In this document: piece after piece, positions 20,767-31,029 of the stretch | Layout of the letters: every line of letters starts with the position of its first letter | Numbering within the stretch: the first letter of the stretch is position 1 | Assembly: GCA_034401135.1 (NCBI GenBank) | Contig: JAWZSP010000006.1 | Span: 930,001-994,000, forward strand | DNA from: Volutella citrinella | Lineage: Eukaryota; Ascomycota; Sordariomycetes; Hypocreales; Nectriaceae | DNA: 64,000 nucleotides | Direction of reading: 5' to 3' | The notes under the pieces: generated by a model | What the model saw: the letters and a program-made list of their open reading frames with translations, nothing else | Databases searched by the model: none | Told to the model about the DNA's origin: nothing | Position numbers and translations under genes: made by a program

Positions 20767-22536
20767 CTACGTATTCGTCGCCAACGACAGCGCCCCTGGC
20801 GGCATCCTGGCGCCCAGCTCCAGCTCAGACAGCTGCTTCGCCAGCCCGGCCAGCTCCCACGGCATCGTCTTCCAGTTCATCAGCTTCTGGTTGTTGGCGT
20901 GGGCCATGGACGTCAGGATATCCGCCACCTCCTGGCTCTCCCAGACGCCCTCCCTCCTGCGCAGGCCCCTGAGCATGCCAATTGCGCGCATCTGGATGTC
21001 AAAGTTGTCGCACGACGTGCACGCCATGGCCAGCGCGGGGATGATGTTGGCGTCCACCAGGAAGACGGGCTCCTGATCAAACGGCCAGCTCTGGATGACC
21101 CGCTCGGCCCGGTCGAGGATCTCGGTGCACGCCTCGGCGGGGATCTCGTCCTCGAAGGACTCGGTCGCCATGAGCGCGTCCCATATCGCCTTCTCCATCG
21201 ACATGGTGTGCAGCTGGAAGAGCTCCGCTTTGGAGAGGCTGCACTCGTCGAGCTCGCTGCGCAGCTGGGCGAAGAGCCTGCTCCACTTGTAGTAGATCTT
21301 GTCTAGGTGATCTGTTCTGTTGAAGATGTATTCCCAGTACCGGGCTGAGCTGGACAGGGGTCGGGGCAGACACACGGTCGAATTTGGCGAGCCGGTCTGG
21401 GATTCCATGGTCAGGTACTCGATGGAACACTTATGGATGCCTTCGCTCCATATTAGATCGACCTCGAAGCACGCCTTGCTGGCCTCAGCTATCGAAGCGA
21501 AGGGCTTAGAGGGTTCCCGCTCATAGAACTCTGGTCTCTTCATTGCGTAGAGCTCGGGCACGACATCCTCCCCAGTGTACGAGATGAGATCCTGTCCCAG
21601 CCCCAGGAGCAGTTGCAGTATATCCTCATATGGTGTATCTGTCTGCAGGATTGAATTCCCTTGCATATTTTGCATCTTCAGATTCATGGCTTGGTCGGAC
21701 GCCAGCAGTGCTGAGCCTGCACGGAGATGGCGCTGGGCCTCAGCATATCTGCCGAACAGGCTTTCAATGCAGATAAAGATGAGGCAGCAGGTCAGCATGA
21801 CCTCCATGCTGGCTCCGGGCGTCATTGTTGTGTATGCCCTGACCTCTCGGATAGCAGCATTGTACTGCTGAAATGCGAGCGCTCTCATGGCTTCCAGGTC
21901 ACTCGGTGTTCCAGAGTGCTGCAGCTTGAACAGTCGATGCGCGCCTCCAAGGGCACAGAGCGCCTGCTTGACAGCGTCAACTGCATACCCCAGCGGGATG
22001 GCGCGAATATACCAGAACTCAGTCGGGCAGCAAGAAGCCGAGAAGTCTGAGATGGTGCTGGTCCGGACATGGTGGAAGAAGTCAACCTCGGGCTGCAGCG
22101 GCACCCACATCTCAGCCCACGGTGACACGACTACTGGGGGAGCTGCAGTGTCTAGGGGTATGGCGACTCTTGACACGATTGGCCTCGTAAAGTTGTGCTG
22201 CTTCTGGGCCACAGACAGCGACCTGGATTTATCTGCTTCTTTGGCTCGGGGTGCCGGCGCTGCGTAGCCATCGCACTTCATCTTGTCCTTGATGCATCGT
22301 TGACAAGATGGCTTGGCCTCGTCGCACTTGAGGTGGCGGATCCTGCGTCGGGTGAGCGAATGAAGAATCAGCACCATCTATAGTACCTACTTGCTGTTGA
22401 ACCAGGTCAGTCTCCAGCCAAGACAACAATAAATGTATGCGGTGCGCGCCTCGATGCCAACCTACCAGGTGATGCATCCCGTCCTTGTCTTGCGGTGCGT
22501 GGCCCGCGTGCGCTTCTGCTTCAGAGCAGCATCCAT
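20767..22536 (-). CDS. Zn2Cys6 transcription factor with aberrant zinc-cluster splice junction
   Basis: Proposed exons are 22536-22466 (MDAALKQKRTRATHRKTRTG, then CIT) and 22342-20767, joined by a 123-nt intron (GTAGGT donor, CTCAC branch, GCAG acceptor), giving 548 residues. Exon 2 carries RIRHLKCDEAKPSCQRC and KMKCDGY, the rest of a Gal4-type C6 cluster. The C-terminal two thirds is a helical fungal regulator domain (CALGGAHRLF, SMEVMLTCCLIFICIESLFGRY). With canonical splicing the second cysteine of the cluster becomes Trp and the spacing loses one residue. An acceptor 3 nt further upstream would give C-x2-C-x6-C, but the sequence before it ends in CG, not AG. Starting at the ATG at 22377 instead would drop the first CxxC. 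Confidence 0.8.
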
Positions 22537-22545
22537 GACACTCGA

Positions 22546-22574
22546 CGTAATTACTATTATTCGTAATTACTATT
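22546..22574 (-). promoter_or_regulatory. Direct repeat of GTAATTAC boxes in front of the Zn2Cys6 gene
   Basis: CGTAATTACTATT occurs at 22546-22558 and again at 22562-22574, period 16 bp, each containing the palindrome GTAATTAC. The pair starts only 10 bp upstream of the proposed start codon at 22536. It may be an operator-like site or 5' UTR element; no binding protein is known to me. Confidence 0.45.
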
Positions 22575-23894
22575 GTAGGTGGTGCTTGCTGTCTGACTTA
22601 TTCGCTTATCGTCGTCGTGCGCCATGGAGCAGATCGGCTAGTGGGGGACGATGCCGAGTCTGCAGCGTCCATCCTTCAGCTTTAAAGCCATTGGCGAAGC
22701 AGCGGGATCCGCGGGACGCTGCCATTAGCAGCTACCTGAGGTATGGCTGACAGGTCCAAGCTACGCGAGTTAGCGTCAGAGGCCTCGGCCAGCCCGCCCC
22801 TGGATACGTAATATGCAGCGGACGTGCCCCAGAAGCCATCATTTGGGTTTGCAGATTTACGACGCAGCGAATCAGCATCCGCCGTCGCCGGTCGCAGGGA
22901 TGGGGCCTGTCCGCAAATTGGCCGACCGTTAGGCTGACACGAGGAGGCGCAGGGGCGGCAACGCGGGAACGCTTGTCTGGGCATGACTCCTGGCCGTAGG
23001 GCTCTGCCGCCACGCTGGGATTTGGTTGCCATTGCTGGTGTTTCGGCCCTGTTTATCAGCAAAGACGGACAAGAGTCTTGCCATTGGCGCGTCTCGGGAT
23101 TGCCATTGTCGAGTCTGCATCCTTGGCATCAGCCGGACCTCCATGCCGCATCCGAATATCCGGGAGCTCAAATCAAGCGAAACAAGACTCCACCCAGCTA
23201 TGAAATATTTGCGGTGGTGGCTTGGTGTCTTCGACAAAAGGACCTTGCAGATGCGCGCGAGTCAGTCTTGAGGCCACAACTTGATCAGATTCAGAGGATA
23301 ATGGCACGTAGCATGGACACGGCAGCCGGAGATGCATCATCACAATAATAACTACCCGGATTCTCGCCGAGTTTTCGTATTCACTGCTTCCACACTCGAC
23401 ATTCATCTATCCCCAGCCAGCCAAGATCCAGAACACACACCCCTGCTCCATGACGCATTAACCTTAATTGTCGGTGCGCGTCCTCTCAGCTCTGAGCCTC
23501 CATGGCCTACGTACTCAAGCCAATGAGAGCTTTTGCCCCATTTTCTGAGCCGGCTAGGGCTGAGAATGTCTTTTCTTCGTCTCATCACTTCGGTCACGCG
23601 ATCCAAAATGTAACTCATTTTGGCTGCATGGCTTTTTTGGAACACATTGGCTGGATATTGTTTTCGAGAAAGGCCTGGCGTCTGAGCCTGGTACCTGATT
23701 GACGATGTGAAGCTGACGGTTGATTTATGTATAGCCAAGAGGCATATTTCAGTAGATTCGAACATGGGCAAGCCTTTTCCGGGATGAAAACGAAGGCCAC
23801 ATGGCCAAGATTCACTGTTCAACCAGTCTCCCCTACCGGGACTTCAATACGTCTAATAAGAATTCACCAGCCTCGAATTCTTGCACCACAGACC
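22575..23894. other. Intergenic region
   Basis: About 1.3 kb upstream of the Zn2Cys6 gene and downstream of the dienoyl-CoA reductase gene. Short ORFs only, none recognisable. Confidence 0.5.
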
Positions 23895-24920
23895 TCATAG
23901 CTTAGACGGCCCAGGCCGCATAACGTTGTCTGGATAGCTTTGAGCGTGCATCGAGCTTCCAATGTGGTAGTATCCTCCATCTACCGGCATGGTTATACCC
24001 GTGACATAGGCTGCCGCCGGGCTGAAGAGGAAAATAGTGGCATCTGCCACCTCGGAGGCAAGCCCATACCGTTGAAGGGGGATGCTTCGTGCAACCGCCT
24101 TCTCGTCGCCTCCACCAGACAGGCGACGCAAGCCCTCTGTTGAAGCCGTAGCTCCCGGCGCAATGACCTATCCTAGTCAGTTTACAGGACATGCGGCAGA
24201 TCTGCAGCTTCTTACATTGGATGTGACGCCCCACGGCCCGTACTCGATGCACATTTGCGCGCTTAGCGAATCGACACCAGCCTTAGCTGAAGCAGCGTGC
24301 GTCTGCAGCGGCGTGCCAATGTAGTGGAGCGTGGCTGACACGTAGATGATCTTGCCCTTGTTCTTCTTGAGCTCGTCTGCGCAAGCTTTTGTCGCGTTGT
24401 AGCTGCCGAGCAGATCAATCTCGACGACCGTCCTGAAGGCGTTGGCCGAGAGGTCGTCAAACGACGACAAGAAGTTTCCCGCTGCGCCGCAGCTAGTTGT
24501 ACCCGTCAGCATCAAATCCCAGAAACACGGCTTCCCCCACTGTGGCTCACGTACATGAGGAAGTCAATCTTGCCGAGCTGCTTGACCGTCTCGGCAACTG
24601 CAGCCTTCATGCTGTCGATGCTGCGGACATCACCCTGGATGCCGAGCACCTTGCTTCCCGGCCGCAGAGCTGCAATCTCCTTGGCCTTTTCGAGGGCCAC
24701 GGCGGCCTTGCGGCTGATAATGGTGGCGTTGGCCCCGAGCTTGACGAGCGCCTTGACCTGGACGCTGCAGATGCTGCCCGCGCCGCCCGTGCAGAAGACT
24801 ACTTTGCCGGCTGTGGGTGACAGTGCTCAGCATTCGAAGCTGGCCGCGGTATGCTTGTCGTCACTCACCGAAGATGCCTGGTGCCCAGACATTTGGCGTG
24901 AAAATAGATTCTTCGGCCAT
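23895..24920 (-). CDS. Peroxisomal 2,4-dienoyl-CoA reductase (SPS19-like), four exons
   Basis: Exons 24920-24869, 24810-24555, 24492-24216 and 24167-23895 give 285 residues; all three introns (48-62 nt) have good donors (GTGAGT, GTACGT, GTAAGA). It is a short-chain dehydrogenase with the cofactor motif TGGAGSIC (about 25-32), the DFLICGAAGNFLSS segment typical of dienoyl-CoA reductases in place of NNAG, and a C-terminal half with VIAPGATASTEG, SEVADATIFLFSPAAAYVTG and MPVDGGYY. It ends in SKL, a peroxisomal PTS1 signal. The enzyme reduces 2,4-dienoyl-CoA with NADPH so that unsaturated fatty acids can enter beta-oxidation. The promoter carries four CCTCGG elements. Confidence 0.93.
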
Positions 24921-25054
24921 AGCTTGTTTTCGGTAGGGTATCGCTCCAAAATTATTGAAGTTGATGTCTCTGAGGTCACTCTATCGCTCTTATGTCGTCC
25001 TGATGAGGTTCTGGATTAACGAAACCTCTAGCCTGCCTGTACTACCCCGCGCTC

Positions 25055-25285
25055 CCTCGGCAGGATTTTCAATGGTGCGGAGGATGCACCGAGGCCGAAC
25101 ACGCCTCACTAGCAACCTCCGCCTCTGATTGCGCCGAGGTAATTGTTATGAACTTTTGTCCATCCGCCACGGTTTCTGTCGGTTCATCTTGGCCGATAGT
25201 CGTCTTGGTCTGTCGGGCACTGTTGCGGCGATAGCTCAACTTGTAGCGTCATCTAACAAACGGTTCCTTATTCGATTTGCCTCGG
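25055..25285 (-). promoter_or_regulatory. Four CCTCGG/CCGAGG elements (FarA/FarB-type)
   Basis: CCTCGG at 25055-25060 and 25280-25285 and CCGAGG at 25089-25094 and 25134-25139 lie 135-365 bp upstream of the dienoyl-CoA reductase start codon. In Aspergillus this hexamer is the core site of the fatty-acid regulators FarA and FarB. Four copies in 231 bp are far more than expected by chance and match the gene's role. Confidence 0.75.
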
Positions 25286-26159
25286 CAATTCATGGCAGTC
25301 TGAGATGAGCTGTAAGATTCTGCCGTACTGTGCGATTTCTTGCGAATCTTATACTTGCTCAACTAAAACTCGATCATCAAGTCTTGGGGTAAATCGTGAG
25401 CACCTCGTAGAGACCACTTCCCAGCTTCACGACCGCGACCCCGATTGTTGCATCCCTTCGAACAGTCGAAGCGGAGGGTAAATTATCTATTTTAAACACA
25501 AAACTCTATAACCTTTTCCATCAGTCTACTACATGTGTTTCGGCATCGCTTCTGGCCAGGTTCTTACTGGTCCGGAGTGACTATGTAGGGTAACCTGGGT
25601 AGCGCAGATGGAATTTGGCTTCATCTATAAAACAAGACCTGGACTGCTCCTGTTAGAGACTCATAAGAACTAGTATGTTGAAAGATCGTTTGACAATACG
25701 GTATTTGGCCTTTGAAGGCGCTATGCACCTAGGGGACACCCGAATTTGTGCATCAACAATATTAATTAGACACGCCAAAGGAGAAGCCCAACTTCAGCCA
25801 TGATGCAGCACACATCAACCCAGTGAAGTCATATGATGAAATGTATTATAACCTCATGTTCTCCTAAAGCTTGAATAATCTCTAGAGACGTTCAGAGACG
25901 TCCTTGGCAGAAACCAGGCCAGGGTTGGAGAGGAAATTGCCCAGATCAACCATGTGGGGCACATCCTTGCGCGCACGGTAGGAACTCGAAAGACACATTA
26001 TACACTGCGCTGAGCATGTACTGCTGTGAATTGCCATGTAAACAAAGCGATTCCTATTCTGACAATCTCGCGAGACGCTGTTTACGCAGAAATCCCACCG
26101 AAATCCACTCGCGTCGTGCTTCTTCTCTACTTTGAACGAAACCACCAGTACGGCCCAGC
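25286..26159. other. Intergenic region
   Basis: About 0.9 kb between divergent genes (reductase on minus, acyltransferase on plus). Apart from the CCTCGG cluster to its left, I see nothing distinctive. Confidence 0.45.
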
Positions 26160-27710
26160 ATGGCCTCACACGACGTTCCGCCTCAGTTTGACTGGCAGCA
26201 GACACATCCTGGGCGGTGGGAGAGAGATCTGGACGAATGCGAATCATTTTACAGACTCTCTACCAGGAAAGACCAATCCTCGTTTCCCGTCAACGCGTCT
26301 GCATCCTTCTCAGTCACTCCCAACCTCATTCCGCCCGCACAGCAACACGCCGCCATAGAAGCCGCCATCCGCAACGCCTGGCACACATTGGTTTGCAGAT
26401 TCCCGTCTCTGACATCCACAGTCTGCTACAGCGAGTCCAGAAGTCGTTGGAAGCGAGTCTATGAGCCGTTTGATAGCCGCGAGGCAGCCGACACCTGGCT
26501 GTCGGCAACATTTCGCACCGTCGTCCACCAGGACAGCCCACTCGAGTGGTTCAACAACGACGCAAAAGTGTTGAGCAGTCCGAATATCACCCTGCTCGCA
26601 TCCGGTGACGATTATTCCCGGCGATGGACGGTCTTCCTGCAGTGTCCTCACGACCTGACGGACGGGGTTGGAATTCTTCAACTCCTGAACGAGTTGTTCA
26701 AAGAGGCCAGCTCTGCGTATGAACAGGGCGGGCGATATTCCAGCCCAAGCACCGCCAATGTGCCAGAGACATTGTCACCAAGCCTGCGAGTTGCAGCATC
26801 GATATCTGATTCAGCGTTGGATGCCGTGAGCGGTCGGTTCAACGACATCCAGGCGCAAAATGGCACGCTCTACAACCATCCCGGCCTACTCAGTCTCCCA
26901 GCCAGCCGCACTGCCTCGTCCTCGGCCCCAGCCAACATCCAACGCACATCAGTGTCGATACCAGAAGCCACAACGGCCCAGCTCCTGGCTGCAAGCAAAG
27001 CCATTGCCCCGCGAACCAGCATCACCCACGTCTTCACAGCTGCGCTGGCCCTGGCTCTTGCGGAGCTGCAACCGCGGAAAGACGTCGCCTCTCCTGTGCG
27101 TTACGTCAACCATAGAATGCTCAACCTCCGTCCTCTTCTGCGTCCACCGTTTCACGGCGTCGAGCACGCGGCTGCTGCGTACCACACAATCTCAGCACAG
27201 GCTATTGCGCTGGACCTGGTGGTGCCACCGTCCGAGGCTACGGACACTCGCATCCAGTCCAGCGAGCTGCCAAAACTCGCCGGCCGGGCTCGAGAGTTTT
27301 ACGAATCTGTTCGACCGGTAGCTTCTGATGAGCCATCGGATCAGCTTCTGTTTACTCCTCTGGTGTTCAAGGCATTTACGCCCCCGCCAGGTGCAGATCC
27401 CCATGAGGTTTCTGACCCCCCGTTCTGTCCGGTTCCCCTGTCCTCGATTGGCAACATTGCGTCTATGGTCGCCGAGAGGCATGGTTCCTTTGAACTGCAC
27501 GATGTGTGGGCCGCCAGTGAACCGATGGGTGCTGGCGTCGCCACCTTCCTCGCATCATGGCGTGGCAAGCTTGGAATATCTGCCACCTTTGATGCGACAA
27601 GGCACAGTTCGCAATATATCCGAGACTTTTTGAATATCGTCGTTGAATACGCGTGTAGCGGCCTTGGCGTTGGTACAGCCTTGCTGGATGAGACGACGGC
27701 GAGGTCGTGA
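26160..27710 (+). CDS. Tri3-like HxxxDG acyltransferase
   Basis: A single exon of 516 residues, no signal peptide. The N-terminal GRWERDLDECESFYRLS block and the active-site motif HDLTDG (164-169, HxxxDG) place it in the fungal acyltransferase group related to trichothecene 15-O-acetyltransferase (Tri3) and to condensation-type folds. Later segments (RYVNHRMLNLRPLLRPP, ISATFDATRHSSQYIRDF) fit the family's second half. These enzymes transfer acyl groups from CoA to hydroxyl or amino groups of secondary metabolites. No other trichothecene or backbone synthase gene is in the window, so the substrate is unknown. It is convergent with the AlcR-like regulator. Confidence 0.82.
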   Translation: MASHDVPPQFDWQQTHPGRWERDLDECESFYRLSTRKDQSSFPVNASASFSVTPNLIPPAQQHAAIEAAIRNAWHTLVCRFPSLTSTVCYSESRSRWKRVYEPFDSREAADTWLSATFRTVVHQDSPLEWFNNDAKVLSSPNITLLASGDDYSRRWTVFLQCPHDLTDGVGILQLLNELFKEASSAYEQGGRYSSPSTANVPETLSPSLRVAASISDSALDAVSGRFNDIQAQNGTLYNHPGLLSLPASRTASSSAPANIQRTSVSIPEATTAQLLAASKAIAPRTSITHVFTAALALALAELQPRKDVASPVRYVNHRMLNLRPLLRPPFHGVEHAAAAYHTISAQAIALDLVVPPSEATDTRIQSSELPKLAGRAREFYESVRPVASDEPSDQLLFTPLVFKAFTPPPGADPHEVSDPPFCPVPLSSIGNIASMVAERHGSFELHDVWAASEPMGAGVATFLASWRGKLGISATFDATRHSSQYIRDFLNIVVEYACSGLGVGTALLDETTARS

Positions 27711-27995
27711 GCATGATCATGGGAGAGGTGCCTGGAAGAGCATACTTGTGGGGAATACTGAAATCAACAGATCCATTTAGAGCTGATAGATGGATGTTCT
27801 CATGTTTGATCTACATCGGGCTACAACAAACATTTCATCGCAAATAAAGCATTTACCCAAAACACCATCATGACTCGCTATCCGAGGACCCATAGGTTGT
27901 TCGCGTCGTATCATTTCGTATCACTGCAGGCCGGGAGCGACGACTCCTGCTCTGTTGGCTGGAAAGAAAGAAGAAAAGTGCATGCCATTTGTGAT

Positions 27996-30972
27996 TCACC
28001 CGACCACCGCAGGTCTCATCACCATGCCCACGCCCATCTCGGTTGGGGAGATGATTCCCGCAGGAGGCATCAGGTACGGCCGCAGCGCCGAGAAGAGGAT
28101 GCCACTGATGAGTCCGGCCATGTCTGACTTCTTACGCAGCACGTACAGCGCCTTGACACACGCCTCGCATCGCTCCACTGTCATCATAAAGGGAATGGTC
28201 GTCACCTGGCGAGGGTCTCGGCGGGCCGTCTGGTCGAGCTCGTCGAGCTGCAGGAGCGCGGCCTTGGAGAAGGCCCGTATGAGAATCGTCGTCCACGGCT
28301 CCGGTAGCGTCGTCTGCTTGTCGAGCGAGAAGTGCATCCCCGTCGTCTGCCAGGTGGGCGAGGACGAGACCCGCGCGAGGTCGGTGATCATGGAGATGCC
28401 GTGCTCACGTAGGCGCTTGACAATGCCAATATTGTTGCGGAGCTGAGCCGCCGGCTCGAGGCCGTAGCCCCGTTGGTCAATGACCTCGATGAGGTCGGCC
28501 AGTAGGAGCACGCCGTAGTACGAGTAGATGATGATGTGGGTGAACCAGACCTGCATGTAGGTGGCCACCTTGTCATGGTTCTCAATGAAGCCGCGGAAGA
28601 AGCTGCCGTAGGTGAAGTTCCAATGTCTGTATATGGCCAAGACATTCGAAAGAATCTTCTCAATGGGCTCTCCTAGGTAGTTGCTCCTGATACAATTCTG
28701 CAGTGCCGAGATGTGTCGGAAGATGATGGTCTTGACGGGAGTCGCCGCAATGATGCCTTTGACGGCCGTTTCGTACGAACAGGGCCATCGCAGATGTGAG
28801 CCACCCTTGGTCGTTTGATCGAGGGCTGATGACCACCACTCAACGCTATTGGGCTGGTAGTTGATCTCGAGGTCCTGAGTGTCTGGGTCTGTGAGATACG
28901 ATGAATTGTGCTGGCACTCCTCGTCAGAGACAACAATAGGGCGGCCATGGATAACCGACGATATCGTGTCAATCATAATGGTCATCCAGTATATGACATT
29001 GAGGGTTGCCATGTCGTCGTTGTCCATGACGGTGCTGGCGGCATTGCTCAATGAAGAAGTGCTCGTCGGCGCGTCAAATACTCCCGCTTGACGGGCCTCG
29101 TATTGATACTTGAGCGCGTGCACCTTTCTTGTCGCTCGCTCGATGAACAAGGGCGGGCCGTCGGTGGCGATGATGTCGCCCACCTGTGCTGCGACAGAGT
29201 TGCCCATACTGCCCACAAATGACGTCTCAGGCGCCGCAGCGTCCCAGCAGTTGGCAAAGTCGTCGTCCTCCATGGGTTTTTGAATGAACCCCATGATCCA
29301 ATCAGCGCAGACGATGCGGAAAGACTCGATACCAGAGCACTCCTCGACTGCGCGCTTGGCCTGGGCCCAGAGAGACTTCCTCAGTTCATAGTCAAAATCC
29401 GAGGCCGTTCCGCCAGGAGGGCTTGTCACGTAGCCACCCGCCGACTGCGCGTTTCCGGGATAGTTGTCTCGTTCGCGCTCGCCTCCTTGCGCCCACTGTG
29501 CGGCGTAGGCCATGACTACGAGGTAGAGCGCCCTCGACACGGCGATGTCCTGGGTCTTTGACAGTCGGATGACCTTGGCGGCCTGGGCCGCCCTGTCGAG
29601 CTTCGTGACGCGGTAATAGACGGCCGTCTCCTTTCTCTTGCGATCGTACTGGTTCGCCAGGCTCATGTTCTCGAATCTGGACAGCCAGCTGATGCCCTTT
29701 CTCGAGCTGCGGCGAACTTCGCCCAAGCGGTAGGGACAGGCCTCAAATGATAGGCAGCACGACAGAGCAAGCTCAAAGGCGTCGTGGTATATGAGTAGCA
29801 AGTTGTCCGAGATAAGTGTCTTGTTGGTATTGCTGGTCATGACGTGGGCGGTAGAGAATGGCGACAGGGAAACGGACCGTTCGCCGTCCGTTGGTTCCTC
29901 CGAGAAGTGGCCATTGTTGAACAAGGGCCGCACTTCGTTGTATCCCGAGCTCGACGTGGAGGGAGAAGAGTGACTAGAGTAGTACTCGACAGGCTTTGTT
30001 GGTATGTAGGGTAGTTCGCTCTTTGTCGTCTCGAAGGCCATCGGCGCTGGCGGGATATATTGGTCTTGTGATTCGTAGCCCACTGGTGAGGGAAAGTCTG
30101 ATAGAGGAATGTTGGGGTTGTATGAGTTCATGCTTGTGTATGGAGAGTAGCCCACGCTTGGCGTCTGGGTGTCGGAGCCATCGGAAAGGTCGGGCAGGCT
30201 GGATAGGGGCGGGTTGGCAACCGCAGGGCTGACAAAATTGATGTCGCCATGGCTCTGTGGAACGTAGTGAGGGAGAGGGTGAGAAGCTGCGGTGGTGGCC
30301 AATGGTTGAGGCGCAAAGTCTGCTTCGGTTATGGCGGGCGGCAGAGGCTGCTGTGGGAGAGGCGACTGTTGGACTCGAGTCTGAGGCTGCTGCTGCGGCG
30401 AGACGACGAGGGGGAGCGGCTTCTGCTCAATGTGCTCGACGTGGTGAGTGGTGCCGTCGGCCGAGATCTCGTCGGCTGGCTTCTCGCGTAGCTGCTTGCG
30501 CACCCACCGCAGGGTGCACGTCTTGCCGGTTCGGGAGCAGTACGAGCAGGGCGTGGAGTTGACGTCGTTATGATCTACGGCTCGCTTAGTACCAGCGGAC
30601 GGGGATTCATGTCATGATGATGCCTTTCAGGATATAGGGCAAGGTATGGGGGGCAACGCGTGTCCGTCAGCGTCCGGGGTAGCGAGATGGCGGGGACCGG
30701 GGTGCGCCATCGGAGCGAGGACAGAACGGGAGATGGGATGCCGGGAGTATTACTCGGACGGGCATATGGATTGAGAGGATAGACGAGAGATGTGACGGCG
30801 TAGATGAACATGTTCACTCACCATAGAGTCCCGAGGCATGCGATGCCCCATTTGATGCCCCATCCGCGCCGGAATGGAGCCCCTCGCTTCGAAGGCGGCT
30901 CCATAGCGAAGGCGCGTCGCATGCACGCTTGGCCTTGCGGCACTGGTCGCAGGAGCGGTACTGCCGCCTCAT
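27996..30972 (-). CDS. AlcR-like zinc binuclear cluster transcription factor
   Basis: Two exons, 30972-30822 and 30574-27996, joined by a 247-nt intron (GTGAGT donor, GTACTAAG branch, CGTAG acceptor), giving 909 residues. Exon 1 starts MRRQYRSCDQCRKAKRACDA, very like the start of Aspergillus AlcR. Exon 2 supplies STPCSYCSRTGKTCTLRWVR, matching AlcR's second cysteine triplet. The linker between the third and fourth Cys is 41 residues (16 in AlcR). A Gln/Pro/Ser-rich low-complexity region follows, and from about residue 290 a fungal-specific regulatory domain (YHDAFELALSCCLSFEACPY, VIYWMTIMIDTISSVIHGRP). A stop codon upstream in the same frame supports this start. Target genes unknown. Confidence 0.85.
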
Positions 30973-31004
30973 TCCCGCGGGAGGAGGGGGCGAAGCGCAG
31001 ACGA

Positions 31005-31029
31005 TGCGGTGCGGTGCGATGCGATGCGA
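31005..31029 (-). promoter_or_regulatory. Tandem TGCGG/TGCGA pentamers in front of the AlcR-like gene
   Basis: Two TGCGG units (31005-31014) followed by three TGCGA units (31015-31029) lie 33-57 bp upstream of the start codon. TGCGG is the published half-site of AlcR, which binds direct or inverted repeats. A second TGCGG-TGCGG pair is at 31660-31669, about 690 bp upstream. Self-regulation is plausible; a simple pentamer microsatellite is the alternative. Confidence 0.45.
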
